From positions 1 to 9,725 of the forward strand of contig JAIVGW010000276.1 in assembly GCA_020201415.1 (NCBI GenBank): a stretch of 9,725 nucleotides of DNA, given 5' to 3'. The notes under the pieces are model-generated. The model had not been told where the DNA came from and did no database searches. It saw only the letters and a program-made list of their open reading frames with translations. Positions 7,713-9,725 of this stretch are shown here, piece by piece; positions within the stretch are counted from its first letter, which is position 1; each line of letters begins with the position of its first letter. The DNA comes from Lentisphaerota bacterium. Its GTDB lineage: Bacteria; Verrucomicrobiota; Kiritimatiellia; JAAZAB01. Made by a program: the position numbers and the translations under genes.

Positions 7713-8657
7713 TTAGATGTCGTCATGCGCCGCACCCTTGGTCATTACCGCAACCAGTTTATCATCCAACTCCTTGGCGGCGTCGTGCCCCAGGCGTTTC
7801 AGTTTCTCATTCAGCGCCGCGACTTCAATGACATTGGCCAAATCGCGGCCGGGCGCCACCGGCACCAGCAAATGGGGCACGGGCACACCCAGAACATCAC
7901 GAGTGCGCTGCGCCACACGCTCGTCACCTTCGCCAAATTCATCCATTTTACACAGGGTAACAATCAAATCCAAGGCTTTTTCATTGCGCACAGAAGCCAC
8001 CCCGAACAGACTGGGCACGTGAATGATGCCCAGTCCGCGTATTTCCAGATGATAGCGCGTGACCCCCGCGGCCGACCCCATGATTGTGCGATCATCCACA
8101 CGGCGCATTAACGTCAGATCATCAGCCACCAGACTGTGCCCGCGTTCAATCAACGCCAGGGCCGCCTCGCTCTTACCGATCCCCGGCCGGCCCTCCATCA
8201 GCACACCGATCCCCATGATGTCGATCATGGTGCCCTGCAAACTGCAACGCGGCGCCATCAGGGATTCCATCATGATCGTGGCGGCGTTGATGAAGGCGCC
8301 GGTAATCAGCGGAGTGCGCAGCACGGGCACCTCAAATTCCCTTGAAAACTCCAGAATTTCCGGCCAGACCCGGCGGTTGCGGCAGACCGTCAGACAGGGA
8401 ATCCGGCGCTCGAAAAGCGCCCGCAACGCCCTCCGGCGCCGCTCCGGCGCCATGCAATGCAGATAATCGTTTTCCGCAAACCCCAACACCTGAATACGCC
8501 TGAAAGCGAAATGCCGGAAAAACCCGGCCAGCGCCAAACCCGGACGGTTGATGGCCGGCTCGTGAATCACGCGTCCCATGCCGCCGGAACCAGCCACCAG
8601 TTCCAGAGCGATCTTTGCGCGGGACGCATCATAAAAATCTTTTACGGTGACGGACAT
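7713..8657 (-). CDS. hprK: HPr kinase/phosphorylase
   Basis: HprK phosphorylates HPr on its regulatory serine with ATP or pyrophosphate and reverses this by phosphorolysis, linking energy state to carbon regulation. The 314-residue product has the usual two-part layout: an N-terminal domain (1 to about 130) and a C-terminal kinase domain. The kinase domain shows the Walker A motif GRPGIGKS (156-163), RGHSLVADD (172-180), EIRGLGII (205-212) and VPVAPGRDLANVIEVAALN (265-283). One conserved position is odd. The histidine usually found before Walker A (HG, about 140 in Lactobacillus casei numbering) is glutamine here (SLQGTMIDIMGIGVL, Q141). The start is the ATG at 8657, with AAGGA about 12 bases upstream. 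It lies between hpf and ptsH, with the substrate HPr encoded next, as is usual when this system is regulatory in Gram-negative bacteria. Confidence 0.95.
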   Translation of the reverse strand: MSVTVKDFYDASRAKIALELVAGSGGMGRVIHEPAINRPGLALAGFFRHFAFRRIQVLGFAENDYLHCMAPERRRRALRALFERRIPCLTVCRNRRVWPEILEFSREFEVPVLRTPLITGAFINAATIMMESLMAPRCSLQGTMIDIMGIGVLMEGRPGIGKSEAALALIERGHSLVADDLTLMRRVDDRTIMGSAAGVTRYHLEIRGLGIIHVPSLFGVASVRNEKALDLIVTLCKMDEFGEGDERVAQRTRDVLGVPVPHLLVPVAPGRDLANVIEVAALNEKLKRLGHDAAKELDDKLVAVMTKGAAHDDI

Positions 8658-8702
8658 CGCACTTCTGGTCCTTTATTTGCCGGGCGGGGCAGGAGGATAT
8701 GA

Positions 8703-9047
8703 TTAAAGTTCCCCGGCTCCTTCAACATCCGCCAGCCGCTCGCGATGAGCACCGGTCTTGTGGTCGACTTTTTTATCGCGCGCCTTGCGCAACTGCCGGT
8801 CAATCTTGTCGGTCACAGCGTCAATCGACTTGTACATGTCGTCGGTTTCAGCGCGGGCTTCGGCGTGCAGATGCTGCTTACCCTGCACCACCACCTCGGC
8901 AATGTGGCGAAATTTCTCCACATCCATAATTACGTGGGCATGCTCCACCATGGGATAAACGTTCAAAACCGGCGAAAGGCGGTTTTCCACATACCCGCGG
9001 ACGGCATCCGTGACTTCAACATGACGGCTGGTAATTTGAATGATCAT
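8703..9047 (-). CDS. hpf: Short ribosome hibernation promoting factor (HPF/YfiA/RaiA family)
   Basis: This family binds the small ribosomal subunit in the decoding region during starvation, blocks translation and protects idle ribosomes. The 114-residue product is the short type. MIIQITSRHVEVTDAVRGYVENRL opens the fold (residues 1-24), followed by VEHAHVIMDVEKFRHIAEVVV and then the central helix with AETDDMYKSIDAVTDKIDRQLRKARDKK (about 67-94). The tail (HKTGAHRERLADVEGAGEL) lacks the extra C-terminal dimerisation domain of long HPF, so formation of 100S ribosomes would need another factor. I chose ATG 9047 because it begins the conserved strand; GAGGAA lies about 9 bases upstream. It follows lptB by 38 bases. 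In E. coli rpoN and ptsN lie around hpf, but neither is here; hprK takes that place. Confidence 0.93.
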   Translation of the reverse strand: MIIQITSRHVEVTDAVRGYVENRLSPVLNVYPMVEHAHVIMDVEKFRHIAEVVVQGKQHLHAEARAETDDMYKSIDAVTDKIDRQLRKARDKKVDHKTGAHRERLADVEGAGEL

Positions 9048-9085
9048 TACGGCATATTCCTCATAAAGGTTGATCACTGCATTTG

Positions 9086-9725
9086 TTACATACTGAAACG
9101 CGGTCCCAGATAAAGCTCGCGGCTTAGTTTGTCTTCTATCAAAAAAGAACTGGGGCCTTCGCGCAGCACTTTCCCCTCGCAAAGCAGGTAGGCGCGATCC
9201 ACAATGGTAAGGGTCTCACGCACATTATGATCGGTGATCAGAATCCCCAGCCCCTTGCGGCGCAAATCGCGGATAATCTCCTGTACATCATAAACCGCCA
9301 GCGGATCCACCCCGCTGAAGGGCTCGTCCAGCAGGATGGCGGAAGGATTGGTCACCAGGGCGCGGGTGATTTCCAGCCGCCGACGTTCGCCGCCGCTCAA
9401 GGTGTAGGCCCGCTGGTTGGCCAGGTGGCTGATGTCCAGCTCCCGCAACAATGCCTCCAGCCGCCGGCTTCGCTCGGTGCGCGACAAAGGCAGCATTTCC
9501 AGAATGGCCATGACATTTTCCGCCACTGTCAGTTTGCGGAAAACCGACGGTTCCTGAGACAAATACCCCATGCCGCGGCGCGCCCGCTGATGCATGGCCA
9601 AACTCGTGACATTGTGACCGTCAAAGCCGACCCGGCCCTGGAAGGGCTTGATCATGCCTACAATCATGTAAAAAGTGGTGGTTTTACCGGCGCCATTGGG
9701 CCCGAGTAATCCGACTACTTCGCCG
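9086..9725 (-). CDS. lptB: LPS export ABC transporter ATP-binding protein LptB, 5' end beyond the window
   Basis: LptB is the cytoplasmic ATPase that powers the LptFG permease to extract LPS from the inner membrane and push it along the LptC-LptA bridge. The visible 213 residues hold a Walker A (GPNGAGKTTTFYMIVG, near 9680-9703), the Q-loop QEPSVFRKLTV, the signature LSGGERRRLEI, Walker B AILLDEPFSGVDP, the switch ITDHNV, and the LptB-type ending LYLGPRFSM. The closeness of FYMIVG after Walker A and the QEPS motif separate it from generic ABC ATPases. About 25-30 N-terminal residues are missing beyond the right edge. It is the first gene of the lptB-hpf-hprK-ptsH-ptsI run. The permease partner gene is near the other end of the window and appears broken. 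Confidence 0.95.
   Translation of the reverse strand, partial: GEVVGLLGPNGAGKTTTFYMIVGMIKPFQGRVGFDGHNVTSLAMHQRARRGMGYLSQEPSVFRKLTVAENVMAILEMLPLSRTERSRRLEALLRELDISHLANQRAYTLSGGERRRLEITRALVTNPSAILLDEPFSGVDPLAVYDVQEIIRDLRRKGLGILITDHNVRETLTIVDRAYLLCEGKVLREGPSSFLIEDKLSRELYLGPRFSM

Noticed and set aside
9048..9182. Upstream start for hpf
   Set aside because: It would overlap lptB, and the added residues do not resemble HPF; the fold begins at MIIQITSRHVEV.

Overview
The window looks like a chromosomal segment from a Gram-negative bacterium. It encodes lipopolysaccharide export parts (LptB and an LptF/LptG-type permease). It also carries HPr kinase/phosphorylase (HprK) beside HPr and enzyme I, and an AhcY-type SAM cycle. 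That combination fits the PVC side of the tree (Verrucomicrobiota, Kiritimatiellota, Lentisphaerota or similar) better than Enterobacteria. This is inference from gene content; no rRNA or tRNA is present to confirm it. All supported genes are on the minus strand, so transcription runs from high to low coordinates.

Right block (9725 to 5620): lptB (cut by the window edge), hpf, hprK, ptsH and ptsI follow one another with gaps of about 13 to 45 bases and read as one operon. They join LPS export to ribosome hibernation and to a regulatory PTS in which enzyme I and HprK both act on HPr. All five products look full length apart from the edge truncation. No sugar-specific EII gene is seen.

Middle block (about 5620 to 3945): an AT-richer, decayed-looking stretch. 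It holds a fragment of an FG-GAP/VCBS-type calcium-loop repeat protein, an AT-rich inverted repeat, and an uncharacterised open frame. Next comes a broken nucleotidyltransferase gene overlapping an unknown 121-residue gene by ATGA. Two families of short tandem or direct repeats follow. It resembles an accessory insertion between two housekeeping operons.

Left block (about 3940 to 1): a strong sigma70-like promoter drives metK, then ahcY (one base after metK), then an lptF-like gene 67 bases further on that runs off the left edge. MetK makes SAM and AhcY removes SAH, the product of SAM-dependent methylation, so the two form a methylation-cycle unit.

The most notable feature is three apparent internal deletions within 4 kb. 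MetK lacks about 30 residues of its C-terminal region with the frame kept. lptF lacks a membrane segment with a frame break. The nucleotidyltransferase lacks its middle, also with a frame break. Either this lineage or strain variant has lost these segments, or the assembly has collapsed them. Read mapping would decide. I saw no convincing new defence system; the nearest candidate is the nucleotidyltransferase/121-residue pair.
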